In this document: positions 17,519 through 26,823 of the stretch, piece after piece
How the letters are laid out: each line of letters starts with the position of its first letter
Position numbering within the stretch: position 1 is the stretch's first letter
Program-made: the position numbers and the translations under genes
Source of the DNA: Kitasatospora purpeofusca
Lineage (GTDB): Bacteria > Actinomycetota > Actinomycetes > Streptomycetales > Streptomycetaceae
Length of the DNA stretch: 64,000 bases
Direction: 5' to 3'
Assembly: GCF_000718025.1 (NCBI RefSeq)
Contig: NZ_JODS01000021.1
Coordinates: 62,001-126,000, forward strand
Notes under the pieces: generated by a model
What the model saw: the letters and a program-made list of their open reading frames with translations, nothing else
The model's database searches: none
What the model was told of the DNA's origin: nothing

Positions 17519-20206
17519 GTGGCGAGCTTGAGGGACGCTGACCGCCGGTTGCTGTGGGGTCGATCTGGCAACGAGTGCGCGTTCCGGGACTGCGGAGCCG
17601 CACTGATCGAGGCTGTCGATGGCAAGACGGACGCAAAGGGGCATCCCATCGCCGTGGCGGTTGGGGAGGAAGCCCACATCGTCGCCGTGAAGGACGATGG
17701 GCCTCGCGGCGATCCGAGCATGCCTCTGTCGGAGCGCAACTCCTACCACAACATGATCTTGCTCTGCCCGGCGCACCACACCATCGTCGACCGGGACAAC
17801 GGGCGCCACTTCACCGTGCAGGAACTGCACGACATGAAGGACGCTCACGAGGAACTCGTGAGCCAGCGGATGTCGGCTGTCCAGCGGTCCCGACGGCAGC
17901 GCGAGGAAGGACTCGCGGAGATGGCCGTCCTGTCCCGCGCACGGCTGATCGCCCGATGGGCCGCGGCCGGCCTGAATGACGACCTGAGCAGCGCACTCGC
18001 TGACGACCCTTCGGTTGGTCGGGAGCGAGATGCACTCCGGGACCTGCCGCAGCAAGGTGTCGTGGTCCTGGAAGGCGACTACGGATCCGGGAAGTCAGTG
18101 ACGGTCGAGAGGCTGCATCAGACCGACATCGAGGGGGCGACCGAGGACCGCGACGCTCCACTTCCTCTGTACCTCTCGGCCCGCGACGTTACCGGACCGC
18201 TGCAGGCTGCGGTTGCGCGAATGGTTGAAGCTCTGGGCGATCCAAGCCGCAACGGTGTCCGGCTCATCCTGGACGGGCTGGATGAGGCCGGAGCGAGCCG
18301 CGCGGCAGACCTGCTGACCGAAGCGAGAGTGATCGCGAAATCGTGGCCCCACACCCGGATTCTGGCAACGGCACGACCTGGCCTGGACCTCCTGACGGAA
18401 GAACGCATCACCCATCCGGTGATGAGCTACGACGAGGCCATCACATTGGCGCGACGGGTCGGCGGACCCGGTGCCGCCCTCTACTCCGAGTCCGAGGCCG
18501 TCAGCGAAGCGCTACTCCTGCCGCTTTTCGTGATCATCGCAAGTTTGGACCGCATCGAGGGCCGGGCGGCTCCGCGATCCCGGGTGGACTTCCTGGACGA
18601 CCTCGTGGCCCGGGCTTTGCGCCGGCCTGGAGCAGACCATGATCCGGCGCAGTCCGCACTGGAGCGCCTGGCTGTCCTCACCATTGAGGCGGGGGGACCG
18701 ATCCCGGCTGGCGAGATCGAAAGCGAGTCGGAGGTACGGGTCCTGGTCGCGTCCCGTCTCGTCAGCCGGCGCGGGCGTACCATCGCCTTCAGCCTTCCCG
18801 TGCTCGAGCAATACTTCGGCGGGAAGGCAGTGCTGGCCAAGGGCTTTCCAGTCGGGGCACTGGACAGTCCGGCGGCGCTGGACCGCTGGCGCTACCCGCT
18901 AGCGCTCGCCGTGGCCGGTGCCGGATGGGAGCGCTCTGCTGCTCTCCTGGAACCGATCGTGGCTCGCCATCCGGGCGTCGTCGCCTGGATCGTCCGGGAA
19001 GCGGTGCCGGAGGCAGGCGGTGGGCTTTCCTCCCCTCCTCCCGCTGTCGAATGCGCTCGACGGATTCATCGCGCTCTGACTGCATGGCTCCCCTCACTCA
19101 CCCCGGCGGCGGGCCTTCTTCGGCTCGGCAGCCCAGGGGGCTCGTCACTCACCGTCGGTGTCCTCGCCAGTGACACGGGACTTCTCACCGTGGCCCGTAG
19201 CGCGACCGAGGCGGGAGCTGAGACGGTGGTTCGGCTGCCAGCAGGCCTCGACTGGGATGAACTGAAGGCATTTCGAGGACCGGAGGGCTCGACCAAGAAC
19301 GGATGGCCTGCAGCTGACTACCCGGCCTGGCCGTGGCGGTGGACGCTGGACTGGATTGCCTCGCAGTTGGAGCCGCTGCTTCGGCGACGGAGGCTCAGTG
19401 ACGGACTGGCCGGCCCGGCGGCCCTCGAACGTCGGTGGGAACTGTGCCGTGCACTTGTCGGCGACCGAGGCCTACTGGTCCCGCCGATCGAGGCCGAGGC
19501 AGTCGTCCGGGCCGCGCGTCGACACACCGACGAGCCGAATCTGAGACGGGTCACCTTCGCTTCCGGACGACCCGTGACGGCCAGCGCGGAGGACCTGCGA
19601 AATCTGGTGGATGGCCTCGAGGCCGGCCGTGATGTCGAGCCGGATGGCAAGATCCTCTGCCCCTACCCGGGCCCCGATCGTTCGGACGGTGGCCGATGGG
19701 TCATGGACCTTTTCAGCGATGACGCTCTGACACAGCTCGTGACGCACGTCCACGCAAATGCCCTGGCCATCTACAGAGAGATGTGCGAGGCATGGTTTCC
19801 CCGCCTGATCCCTACGCTGGGGCTGGCGTGCATTCTGCCCGTCCGCATCACGGGCTACGTCACCCGCACCGGTGGCGGCGGCACGACCGGCTTCGCCGAA
19901 CACGGATACTCGTTCCGCATGGTCCCGCTGCCGGTGGAGGAGAGCGATCAGGTGGAGTTCCGGTACCTGGCACACGGACGGGAGGAGGTCGACGAGGCCG
20001 AATATCTCGCCCGTCGCGAAGAGAAGCGGCGGGTCATCCGCTTGATTCACCCGGACTCTGAGCCCTGGGCCCGCCCGAGAGTCGGCGAGGCCGCTCTATC
20101 CGCCCCAGATGAGACACCGGCAACCGACCTTGCATACTCGTGGCTCTGGGAAGACCTCCGCACATTGGGCCTTGTAGCAGGCTTCCCGCCACGGTCCGGC
20201 TGGTGA
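17519..20206 (+). CDS. HNH nuclease-NACHT type NTPase, predicted antiphage effector
   Basis: This is an 895-residue protein. I chose the GTG at 17519 because GGAGG lies nine bases upstream. The N-terminal domain (about 1-110) is an HNH endonuclease: NECAFRDC (18-25), GEEAHIVA, then NSYHNMILLCPAHHTIVDRD with the paired C/H ligands. A P-loop NTPase follows: Walker A GDYGSGKSVTVERL (about 185-198) and Walker B GVRLILDGLDEAG (about 246-258), the DGLDEA form typical of NACHT modules. The C-terminal 500 residues are unassigned and presumably sense a ligand. Bacterial NACHT proteins with nuclease N-termini are known antiphage proteins. This stand-alone gene lies 4.4 kb from the Ssp genes, between integrase fragments. 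Whether it cuts DNA or acts by killing the infected cell cannot be told from sequence. Confidence 0.82.
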   Translation: MASLRDADRRLLWGRSGNECAFRDCGAALIEAVDGKTDAKGHPIAVAVGEEAHIVAVKDDGPRGDPSMPLSERNSYHNMILLCPAHHTIVDRDNGRHFTVQELHDMKDAHEELVSQRMSAVQRSRRQREEGLAEMAVLSRARLIARWAAAGLNDDLSSALADDPSVGRERDALRDLPQQGVVVLEGDYGSGKSVTVERLHQTDIEGATEDRDAPLPLYLSARDVTGPLQAAVARMVEALGDPSRNGVRLILDGLDEAGASRAADLLTEARVIAKSWPHTRILATARPGLDLLTEERITHPVMSYDEAITLARRVGGPGAALYSESEAVSEALLLPLFVIIASLDRIEGRAAPRSRVDFLDDLVARALRRPGADHDPAQSALERLAVLTIEAGGPIPAGEIESESEVRVLVASRLVSRRGRTIAFSLPVLEQYFGGKAVLAKGFPVGALDSPAALDRWRYPLALAVAGAGWERSAALLEPIVARHPGVVAWIVREAVPEAGGGLSSPPPAVECARRIHRALTAWLPSLTPAAGLLRLGSPGGSSLTVGVLASDTGLLTVARSATEAGAETVVRLPAGLDWDELKAFRGPEGSTKNGWPAADYPAWPWRWTLDWIASQLEPLLRRRRLSDGLAGPAALERRWELCRALVGDRGLLVPPIEAEAVVRAARRHTDEPNLRRVTFASGRPVTASAEDLRNLVDGLEAGRDVEPDGKILCPYPGPDRSDGGRWVMDLFSDDALTQLVTHVHANALAIYREMCEAWFPRLIPTLGLACILPVRITGYVTRTGGGGTTGFAEHGYSFRMVPLPVEESDQVEFRYLAHGREEVDEAEYLARREEKRRVIRLIHPDSEPWARPRVGEAALSAPDETPATDLAYSWLWEDLRTLGLVAGFPPRSGW

Positions 20207-20387
20207 ACCCGCCCCGTCGACGGGTTCTTCGCTGCCCGTCTTCCGGGGCGAGGTCGACGCAGTACGTCCACGACCCGTGACCCGCCTCCTCCAGCAATCG
20301 CACGCACCACGGACCCAGCTGCTTGCGGTGCTCGTCCGTACACCCGCACCGCCGGTAGACCCGACCCCGCCGCACACGCTGTCCCAT
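20202..20387 (-). pseudogene. Tyrosine integrase, N-terminal fragment
   Basis: From ATG 20387 the minus frame reads MGQRVRRGRVYRRCGC, continues LLEEAGHGSWTYCVDLAPED, and reaches RRRGGF. It matches the start of the deleted integrase at 42236 nearly word for word and the start of the intact integrase at 22206. Similarity stops at about 20202, exactly where the NACHT gene ends. The rest of this integrase is missing here; a compatible C-terminal piece lies at 16795-17053. Confidence 0.75.
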
Positions 20388-20744
20388 GAGCTTCCCCTTC
20401 GCCCGATCGGGCGATCTTGGGACCAAGAGTCGATGCTCGGTCGGGCGTGGCGGCAGAGTGTGAGGGGCGGTGCGCGAGGCACGTCAGAACCAGACGGCGA
20501 CGACACGCTCAAGACGACACACCGCCCGGAAGATCACTGCCCGCAACCGATGGGTAAGCGACCATGATCGGCCCGCAGGAGCTGGCCCTGCGGGCCGGCT
20601 GACGGCATCGACACAGGGGCAATCGGGCCGGAACGACGCCGCTTGCTGAAGGGCCGACAGGTCTCGATCACGGGCCGTAGCTGTCGCGGGGCGGTCGGCC
20701 TGGGGACCACTTTGGGACCACACCTGATGAGCGCCTATGGACGC

Positions 20745-20787
20745 CTGGGGGTCAAGGGGTCGCAGGTTCAAATCCTGTCGTCCCGAC
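20745..20787 (+). repeat. Attachment-site scar: 3' half of tRNA-Pro(GGG), left copy
   Basis: These 43 bases are identical to 42226-42268. Read on the plus strand they are tRNA positions 32-74: anticodon loop CTGGGGG (anticodon GGG, proline), stem TCAAG, variable loop, T-arm GCAGG-TTCAAAT-CCTGT, acceptor CGTCCCG and discriminator A. The upstream sequence cannot form the 5' half, so this is not a functional tRNA. The intact integrase ends 64 bases to the right. This fits an att site left by integration into the 3' end of a tRNA-Pro gene. Confidence 0.85.
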
Positions 20788-20850
20788 TGTGAAGTCGGTT
20801 GTGAGAGCTGGTACTTGGGAAACCGAGTGCCCGCTCTTCTTGTTGTGGCG

Positions 20851-22206
20851 TCAGCTGGTGGTCGCACGGTGGTCGCCGGGCCACATCGGCCAGGGTGCGG
20901 TCGGTTCGTCTGTGCGGGGCTGCTGGTGTGCGGGCAGTTGCCGGTGGGGGCGCGGGTTCTGGTGCCAGGGGCGCCGGGCGCGGCAGACGGTGCGGCCGAG
21001 TGCGGCGCGGTCGGCGTTGTCGAGGATCCAGCCGACGGCGTCGACGGCCGCGCGGGCGGCGAGGAACGTCAGGTCGGTGTAGATGTTCGCGCTGGTGGAC
21101 AGGGTGCGGTGACGCAGGGTCTTGGAGATGACGGGCAGGGGGACGCCGGCGGCGGTGGCGAAGCTGGCGGTGAGGTGGCGCAGGTCGTGCAGCGCGATGC
21201 GGGGGACGCCTGCTCTGTCGCAGAGCAGGTGGAAGCGGTCGAGGACGTTCTTGGGGTGCAGGGGGCGGCCGTGGCGGTGGAAGACGTAGCCGGCGGCGGG
21301 GGTGGTTTCGCCGAAGGTCCGTGGAGCGGCCCGGTCTTCGAGGGTGTCGACGACGCGGTCGGACAGGGCGACCCATGCCTTGCTGGACCTGGTCTTGGGG
21401 GCGGTGAGCAGGAGCCGGTTGTTGTCGACGACGGAGAGGGTGGCGCGGACGAAGAAGACGCGTTCGGTCAGGTGGACGTCGTCCCAGCGGAGGGCGAGGG
21501 CTTCGCCCTTGCGGATGCCGGTGCCGATCATGAGTTCGGCGAGGTCGGCGTAGAGGGGGTCGGTGACGTGGGTGAAGCGCAGGAAGCGGGCGGTCTGCTC
21601 CTCGGTCCACAGGCGTCTGGGGGCTGAGGCCGGGCGGGGGAGCAGTGGGGGTTTGGCGGGGTTGCGGGCGAGGCGGCCGTCGTGGACGGCGGTGGACAGG
21701 GCACTGGATAGCGCAGCGAGGATCCGGTGGACGGTGACCCTGCCGCGGCCTCGGCGCAGTTGGGTGGTGACGAACGCCTGCAGGTGCTGGCGGGTGAGGT
21801 CGATCAGGGGGACGGTGCCGAGGGCGGGGATGAGGTCCTGTTCGGTGTAGGCGCGGTAGCGGGCCATGGTGGTGGGCTTGAGGCGCAGCTCCGTCTCGCT
21901 CAGCCAGTCCCTCAGGTAGTCGGCGGTGCGCTGCCTGGGGTCGGTGATGACGCACAGGGCCAGGCCCTCGTTGAAGCGCCGCAGTGCGGTGCGGGCGTCG
22001 ATCTCGTCGGGGAAGCCGGCGCGGCGAACGGTATGTCGGTGGCCGTCGACGGGCGGGGTGTCGACGGCGAAGACCCAGGTGCCGTGGCGGGGGTCGGCGG
22101 CGAGGCGGGGGCAGGCGGTGCCGAGCTGGTGGCGGTGGTCGTCGCGGCAGCCGCAGCGCCGGTAGACGCGCCCTCGGTCGAACGTGCGGGTGGGTGAGCA
22201 GCGCAT
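20851..22206 (-). CDS. int: Tyrosine site-specific integrase, apparently intact
   Basis: This is a 451-residue recombinase from the ATG at 22206, with GAGG upstream. A Cys-containing N-terminal motif (RVYRRCGCRD) precedes an SAM-like core-binding domain (about 95-195; LSETELRLKPTTMARYRAYT). The catalytic domain shows Arg-I in GTGIRKGEALALRW, a Lys in APKTRSSK, HDLRHLTASF for the HxxRH box, LRHRTLS for the second His, and Tyr in SANIYTDL. All catalytic positions are present. The gene ends 64 bases from the tRNA-Pro scar, the usual place for an actinobacterial integrase next to its att site. It probably recombines at the 3' end of tRNA-Pro(GGG). No excisionase is obvious next to it. Confidence 0.9.
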   Translation of the reverse strand: MRCSPTRTFDRGRVYRRCGCRDDHRHQLGTACPRLAADPRHGTWVFAVDTPPVDGHRHTVRRAGFPDEIDARTALRRFNEGLALCVITDPRQRTADYLRDWLSETELRLKPTTMARYRAYTEQDLIPALGTVPLIDLTRQHLQAFVTTQLRRGRGRVTVHRILAALSSALSTAVHDGRLARNPAKPPLLPRPASAPRRLWTEEQTARFLRFTHVTDPLYADLAELMIGTGIRKGEALALRWDDVHLTERVFFVRATLSVVDNNRLLLTAPKTRSSKAWVALSDRVVDTLEDRAAPRTFGETTPAAGYVFHRHGRPLHPKNVLDRFHLLCDRAGVPRIALHDLRHLTASFATAAGVPLPVISKTLRHRTLSTSANIYTDLTFLAARAAVDAVGWILDNADRAALGRTVCRARRPWHQNPRPHRQLPAHQQPRTDEPTAPWPMWPGDHRATTS

Positions 22207-22392
22207 GATGATCGCCTCGAAGGGTCGAGCGCGCGGGTCTCTCCCTTCCAGTGTGCGCCCGCAGGGGCGACCACCGTGCGACCACCCGGCCACGAAAACA
22301 CTGATTGACCTGCGGCTCTCCCTTGACCAGCGGCCAAGGGAGAACCGGTCGGCCGCCGGGCTGCGCCGAGTGCGCTGCCGCTCGGGGCTCGG

Positions 22393-23217
22393 TCAGACGA
22401 GGCGGTCTCGGTTCGCGGCTGCGGTGTCGCGGACGAGTTGGGCGAAGCGGTCGCGGCTGCGCCGCTGGTGTTCCTCGGCCTGTTCGTCGGTCCAGTCCTG
22501 GGCGTCGCCGAGGTCTTCGTCCGTGTCGAGGTCGTCGTACTCGGTGTGGAGGAGCCAGCAGCCGTGGATGCCGGTGAGGAGGTCTTCGAGGAGGTCGCGG
22601 GCCGGGCGCCGGGGGTCGAGGGGGGTGAGGCGCAGGCCGGTGTCCTCCGGGTCGGCCTCCTCGTCGTCGGTGTACTCGGTGAGGGCGTCCTCGAGGTTCT
22701 CGAGCTGTTCGCGCAGGCCGGCGGGGTCGGGGAGGAGACCGTCGGCGACGTGCATGGCGTGGCGTACGAGGCCGGTGACGACGTCGTACGGGGTGGCACC
22801 GTCCTCGATGAGGCCGAGGACGAGGGTGGGGGTCTCGTGGGGGAGTGCCTCGATGTTGTCGGCTTCCAGGACCACCTGGGCGGGGTTGCCTCCGGAGGCT
22901 TCGGCGGTGACCTCGGCCGCGGCGGCGAGCCAGTGGGCCGCGGCGACGGCGGCCGCGGTCGGGTCGACGGTGGAGAAGAGCTCGGCGGTGCCGAACGGGT
23001 TCTGTTCCAGCAGTCGGTCGGCGGCGGCGACCTGGACGGGGGAGGCGTCCTCGCGGCTCAGCAGGACGGCCTGCCGCGCGCGGCCGCCGAGGTCGCCGAG
23101 TTCGGAACTCTCCACAGCGGCGAGTTCGGTGGCGGCCTCGGCGAGAACGGCCTTCGTGAGGTCGGGGTTGTCGAGGTGGTGGAGGGCCCGGCCGACGCGG
23201 TTCGCGGATTCGATCAG
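22393..23217 (-). CDS. Acidic hypothetical protein of the integrase element
   Basis: About 274 residues, family unknown to me. The protein is acidic and helical, with many Asp/Glu/Leu (ALTEYTDDEEADPEDTG near the middle and YDDLDTDEDLGDAQDW near the end). The first conventional start is the GTG at 23115, but protein-like coding continues in frame to a CTG at 23217 that overlaps the stop of the upstream gene (CTGA). The start may therefore be an unusual coupled CTG. A degraded relative with the same GLVHHAMH and LDPKRPARDLL segments lies at 42403-42597 beyond the right att scar. That identifies it as a standard gene of this element type. It lies 187 bases upstream of the integrase on the same strand. 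Confidence 0.6.
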   Translation of the reverse strand: MIESANRVGRALHHLDNPDLTKAVLAEAATELAAVESSELGDLGGRARQAVLLSREDASPVQVAAADRLLEQNPFGTAELFSTVDPTAAAVAAAHWLAAAAEVTAEASGGNPAQVVLEADNIEALPHETPTLVLGLIEDGATPYDVVTGLVRHAMHVADGLLPDPAGLREQLENLEDALTEYTDDEEADPEDTGLRLTPLDPRRPARDLLEDLLTGIHGCWLLHTEYDDLDTDEDLGDAQDWTDEQAEEHQRRSRDRFAQLVRDTAAANRDRLV

Positions 23218-23540
23218 GGGCTGTAGGAGACGACCATCGAGCCGCCACTGGGGAGGTTCGGCTTGGCGATGGCGTCGAGGGCCTCGCCGAAGTGACCGCG
23301 CTCCCGCTTGCGGCGCCAGGCCTCGCTGTTGGGCTCCTGGGAGCCGGCGGCGCTCGCGGGGTGGGTGTAGGTGCGCCAGGCGGCGTCGGAAAGGTGGCTG
23401 AGCGCGCGGGCCAAGCCCAGGAGAACGGAAGTCCCGGCCTCGGCGGGGAGGGTGGCGACTCGGGTGGCGAGGTCTCCCTCGCCCGTTCCCCAGGCGGCGA
23501 TCAGCTCACTCCGGTCGGGGTCGATGCTGTAGCGGGTCAC
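23214..23540 (-). CDS. Small hypothetical protein upstream of the integrase element gene
   Basis: This encodes 108 residues from a GTG at 23540, which has GGAGG nine bases upstream; that favours it over longer starts. It begins VTRYSIDPDRSELIAAW, contains a helix LLGLARALSHL, a Ser/Ala-rich linker and a Lys/Arg-rich stretch (WRRKRERGHF), and ends SMVVSYSP. There is no signal peptide or catalytic motif. Its stop overlaps the next coding frame by three bases, so the two are probably one operon within the integrated element. Function unknown. Confidence 0.5.
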   Translation of the reverse strand: MTRYSIDPDRSELIAAWGTGEGDLATRVATLPAEAGTSVLLGLARALSHLSDAAWRTYTHPASAAGSQEPNSEAWRRKRERGHFGEALDAIAKPNLPSGGSMVVSYSP

Positions 23541-23745
23541 GAATCCGTACCTCCAGAACTGCCGCAGTGCACTGTCGCAAATGCCGAGCCTCATTCTGAC
23601 CGACCGACGGGAAGTGGATGCACAGGTGCAGGCCGCTATGCCGGGGTGCGAAGTCGGTTGCGGTGAAGTGGAGTTCGGGATCTGCATGGGCCGCGCTGGA
23701 GGGTCACGATGAATCCGCTGGGCGGCGACCGTCCCAGCCCCATGG

Positions 23746-23946
23746 TCAGTGGAGGAACTGGGCCAGGGTACCGGCGAGGGCGCTCGCAAGGGTGAGGACA
23801 GTGGCGAAGGCTACGGCGCCGCGTGTCAGCGCTGCAGGAAAGGTCGCTCCGTCCAGGCGCGCGAGCAGGCCGGCGGCTGCGGCCACCAGAAGTGCGAACA
23901 CGGCCACGAGAGCGGTGGCGAGCAGAACAACGGCAGTACGGTCCAC
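23746..23946 (-). CDS. Small two-helix membrane protein
   Basis: This encodes 66 residues from a GTG at 23946, preceded by AAGGA. Two hydrophobic stretches (AVVLLATALVAVFALLVAAA and AVAFATVLTLASALAGTL) are separated by a short polar loop with a few charges. Proteins of this kind often accompany integrases and HTH-NTPase genes in Streptomyces, but I know of no assigned function. It diverges from the large regulator gene at 24073 with 126 bases between starts, so the two may share a promoter region. Confidence 0.55.
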   Translation of the reverse strand: MDRTAVVLLATALVAVFALLVAAAAGLLARLDGATFPAALTRGAVAFATVLTLASALAGTLAQFLH

Positions 23947-24072
23947 GATGCTGTCCTTCGAACGGTTCGGCTGTCGGTCCGGCCCAAAATGGCGCAAACG
24001 GCGTCCGTCCGGGTCCGCCCTGGACGATGATGAACGCCGTCGGACACCGACGGACCGGAGATCGGAGCGCGC

Positions 24073-26243
24073 ATGAACGGGCCGCAGGGCCAAGGCGACC
24101 GGGAGCAGTCACTCCTACTCCTGCGCTCGGTCCTGTCCGACCGTCTGGCCTCCGCCCGCATGAGCAGGACCCTCCTCGCAGCCAGAGCCGGACTGGGCCG
24201 CACCACCGTCCACGAAGCACTGCGTGCCGACGGGAACGTGCCGTCCGCGGAAACCGTCGCCGCCCTGGCGACCGCACTCGGCCTGCCCGAGACGCAGCGC
24301 CGGGAACTGCTGGAGCTCCGCCGGACAGCAGCAGATCTCGGGACCGTCCCGGAAACGGCCCCGGGCAGGCCGATCCGTACCTGGGACCCGCACGTCCTGG
24401 AGGTCCACCCCGCCGGCACCGCCGACGGCTCACCGCAGACCCAACCCGGCTACGTGCGCCGCGCCCACGACGAGGTCCTGGCCAACGCGGTGCACGCAGC
24501 GCAGAACGGTCACAGCCGGATGCTGGTGCTGGTCGGATCGTCCTCGACGGGCAAGACACGGGCCTGCTGGGAAGCCGTGCAACCACTCTCGGACAGCGGA
24601 TGGCGACTGTGGCACCCGGTCGATCCCACACGCTCCGAGGCCGCGATCACGGGCATCGGGCGCGTCGGCCCACGCACCGTGCTCTGGCTCAACGAGGCCC
24701 AGCACTACCTCGGCAACCCGAAGACAGGCGAACATATCGCCGCCGCCCTCCACACCCTCCTGAACAACCCCGACCGCGCACCCGTCCTCGTTCTGGGCAC
24801 CCTGTGGCCGGAGTACGCCGACCGCTACGCGACCCTGCCGGAGCCCCACGGCACCGACCCGCACAGCCGCGTCCGCGAACTCCTCGCCTACCGCACGCTC
24901 ACCGTCCCCGACACCTTCCCCCGTACGGCGCTGGCCGCGGCTGAAGCTCTCGCCGGAGCCGGGGACGAACTCCTCGCCGCCGCCCTCACCCGTGCCGCCG
25001 CACACGGACGCCTCGCCCAGGAACTCGCCGGCGCCCCCGAACTGCTGCGCCGCTTCGAACACGGAGCCCCCCGGACCCGCGCGCTTCTGAAAGCCGCTAT
25101 GGATGCCCGCCGACTCGGCGTAGGCCTTCACCAGCCGCAGGACTTCCTCGTCACCGCCGCCACCGGCTACCTCGACGACCACGAATGGGAGGAACTCCCC
25201 ACCGACTGGGGCGAGGCCGCCCTCGCAGACACCACCCGACGCGTCCACGGAAAACTCGCGCCGCTGCGCCGCATCGACCCGCGGCGCGCACACCGTCCCC
25301 TCGGCCGGCCGGTGCCCGGCACGCAGGCCGGGCTGCCGGAGGAGGCGGGAGCCACCTCTTCCTCTTCCTTTCGCCTCGCCGACTACCTCGATCAGCACGG
25401 CCGCGCCATTCGCTGGAGACTCTGCCCACCCGCTTCCTTCTGGTGGGCCGCCTACGCCCACCTCGACAGCCCCGACGACCTCGACCGCCTCGCCGAGGCA
25501 GCCCAGGACAGATACCGCATGGAATGGGCGTCCATGCTCAGGGACCGGGCCGCGCACCTCCGCGCGGGCGAAGCGCCCACCGGAGCGGCACAGGACAAGG
25601 AGCAGGGCGGCGCCCCCAGGCGGCCGGACGGATCGCAACCGACGACACCGACGCGGTTCTCAGGCCCGCGTTGGCGCGTCTGCGGGCCCAGACCGAAAGC
25701 TGGAAAGGCGCCGAGATCCTCTACCGGCAGGCCGCCGACGCCGGATACACCGCTTCCCGGACCGAACTAGCACGGCTGAGGGAACAACACGGTGACCTGC
25801 AGGGCGCCGAAGCACTCGTTCAGCGCGCCGCTGTCGCCGCGCACGGCACTGTCGTGGCCGAGCTCACCCGACTGGGTGAGCAAGGCGGCGACACGAAGGG
25901 TACGGACGCCCTCTACCGGCAGGTCGCCGAGGCAGGCTACGCCGCCGCCCTGACCGAACTGGCACGGGCGAGCGGACAGGAGCCCGACCCAGCAGGCGTA
26001 TTCGCACGACCGGCCGTCGATGCCGGCTACCACGCCGCATTGACCGAGGTGGGACGGATCAGGGAACTGCACGGGGACACGAACGGCGCGCGAGGCCTCT
26101 ACCGGGAGGTCGCCGCCACCGGCGACGCCGCGGCCCTGTCCGAACTCGCCCGCCTGGACGAAGACACCGGACCGCAGGAAGCCGTGGCATTGCCCCGCCA
26201 GTTGGTGGTAGCAGAGTCCATGCTGCCGCATCCGCCGAGCTGA
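24073..26243 (+). pseudogene. HTH-NTPase-repeat regulator gene broken by a -1 frameshift
   Basis: The first frame runs from ATG 24073 to 25770. It encodes an XRE-type HTH (about residues 20-75), then a P-loop NTPase with Walker A VGSSSTGKTRACWE (about 153-166) and a Walker-B-like VLWLNEAQHY, then a helical region. Protein-like coding then moves to another frame, where several repeats of about 30 residues with TELARLREQHGDL-type motifs, resembling Sel1/TPR units, continue to 26243. The switch falls at a run of five C near 25613-25617; one extra C would restore a single protein of about 720 residues. Intact relatives would be STAND-like regulators. A true mutation, a sequencing error or slippage are all possible. 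Confidence 0.75.
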
Positions 26244-26514
26244 GTCGGATCCGTCAGGGTTCAGCCCCCTGGTTGCTGGAACGGGCCATCGCCCGTTGTT
26301 TCGTAGGACATCGCCTGGCTCTACCTATGTGAACGGGTTCTGGTCCAACTTCCGGGATCCGTTGCTGATTGAGGGGGCCACGCCGACCAGGAGCAGGTTG
26401 TGGGCAGAAGCTGGGTGCGACGGATGTGTGCTGGACGACGGCCGAAGTGCTCGTCGACCGCACGGCAAAAACCGTCCCGGGAGTGGTCCGGTTCCTTCGC
26501 GGCACGGTCGTTCC

Positions 26515-26823
26515 GTGACTCGACTTCACAGCAGTTCGGCCACGTTGGTGGTGCGTACCGACTTTTCCGGCCCCGCTTCGTGGGAGCGTCTACGCAAGGT
26601 CCTGGCCACCCCGAACGAGGACGGGTTCCTTTCCGACATCGAGCTCGTGGACGATCCCTGCTTCGCGGCTGAGACCTGTGCCGAGGCGAGGAAGCTACTG
26701 CCGGGCGACTACCGGCACCCGCTACTCGTCCTGGTGGACACGGTGGCGCTTGGCTCGCTCACCGGTCGCAGCGCCGCCGGACCGGAGTCAGTGCCAGGTC
26801 CGATGCGTACGGGTGGCGAGTGA
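26515..26823 (+). pseudogene. DUF6924-like protein, C-terminus replaced
   Basis: From GTG 26515 the frame reads VTRLHSSSATLVVRTDFSGP, then DGFLSDIELVDDPCF and HPLLVLVDTVALGS. These match my memory of DUF6924 proteins, whose members continue another 50 residues. Here the last 20 residues (GRSAAGPESVPGPMRTGGE) no longer look like the family, so a frameshift or deletion has removed the C-terminus. Function of the family is unknown. The ribosome site is weak, so this is probably a remnant. Confidence 0.5.

Noticed and set aside
20745..20790. A tRNA gene
   Set aside because: Only the 3' half (anticodon loop onward) is present; no 5' half can pair with it. The same is true at 42226-42270.
20768..23248. 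An 826-codon open minus frame, Arg/Pro-rich
   Set aside because: It overlaps the integrase and the acidic gene in another frame and has the RRPRRP composition of a shadow frame in high-GC DNA.
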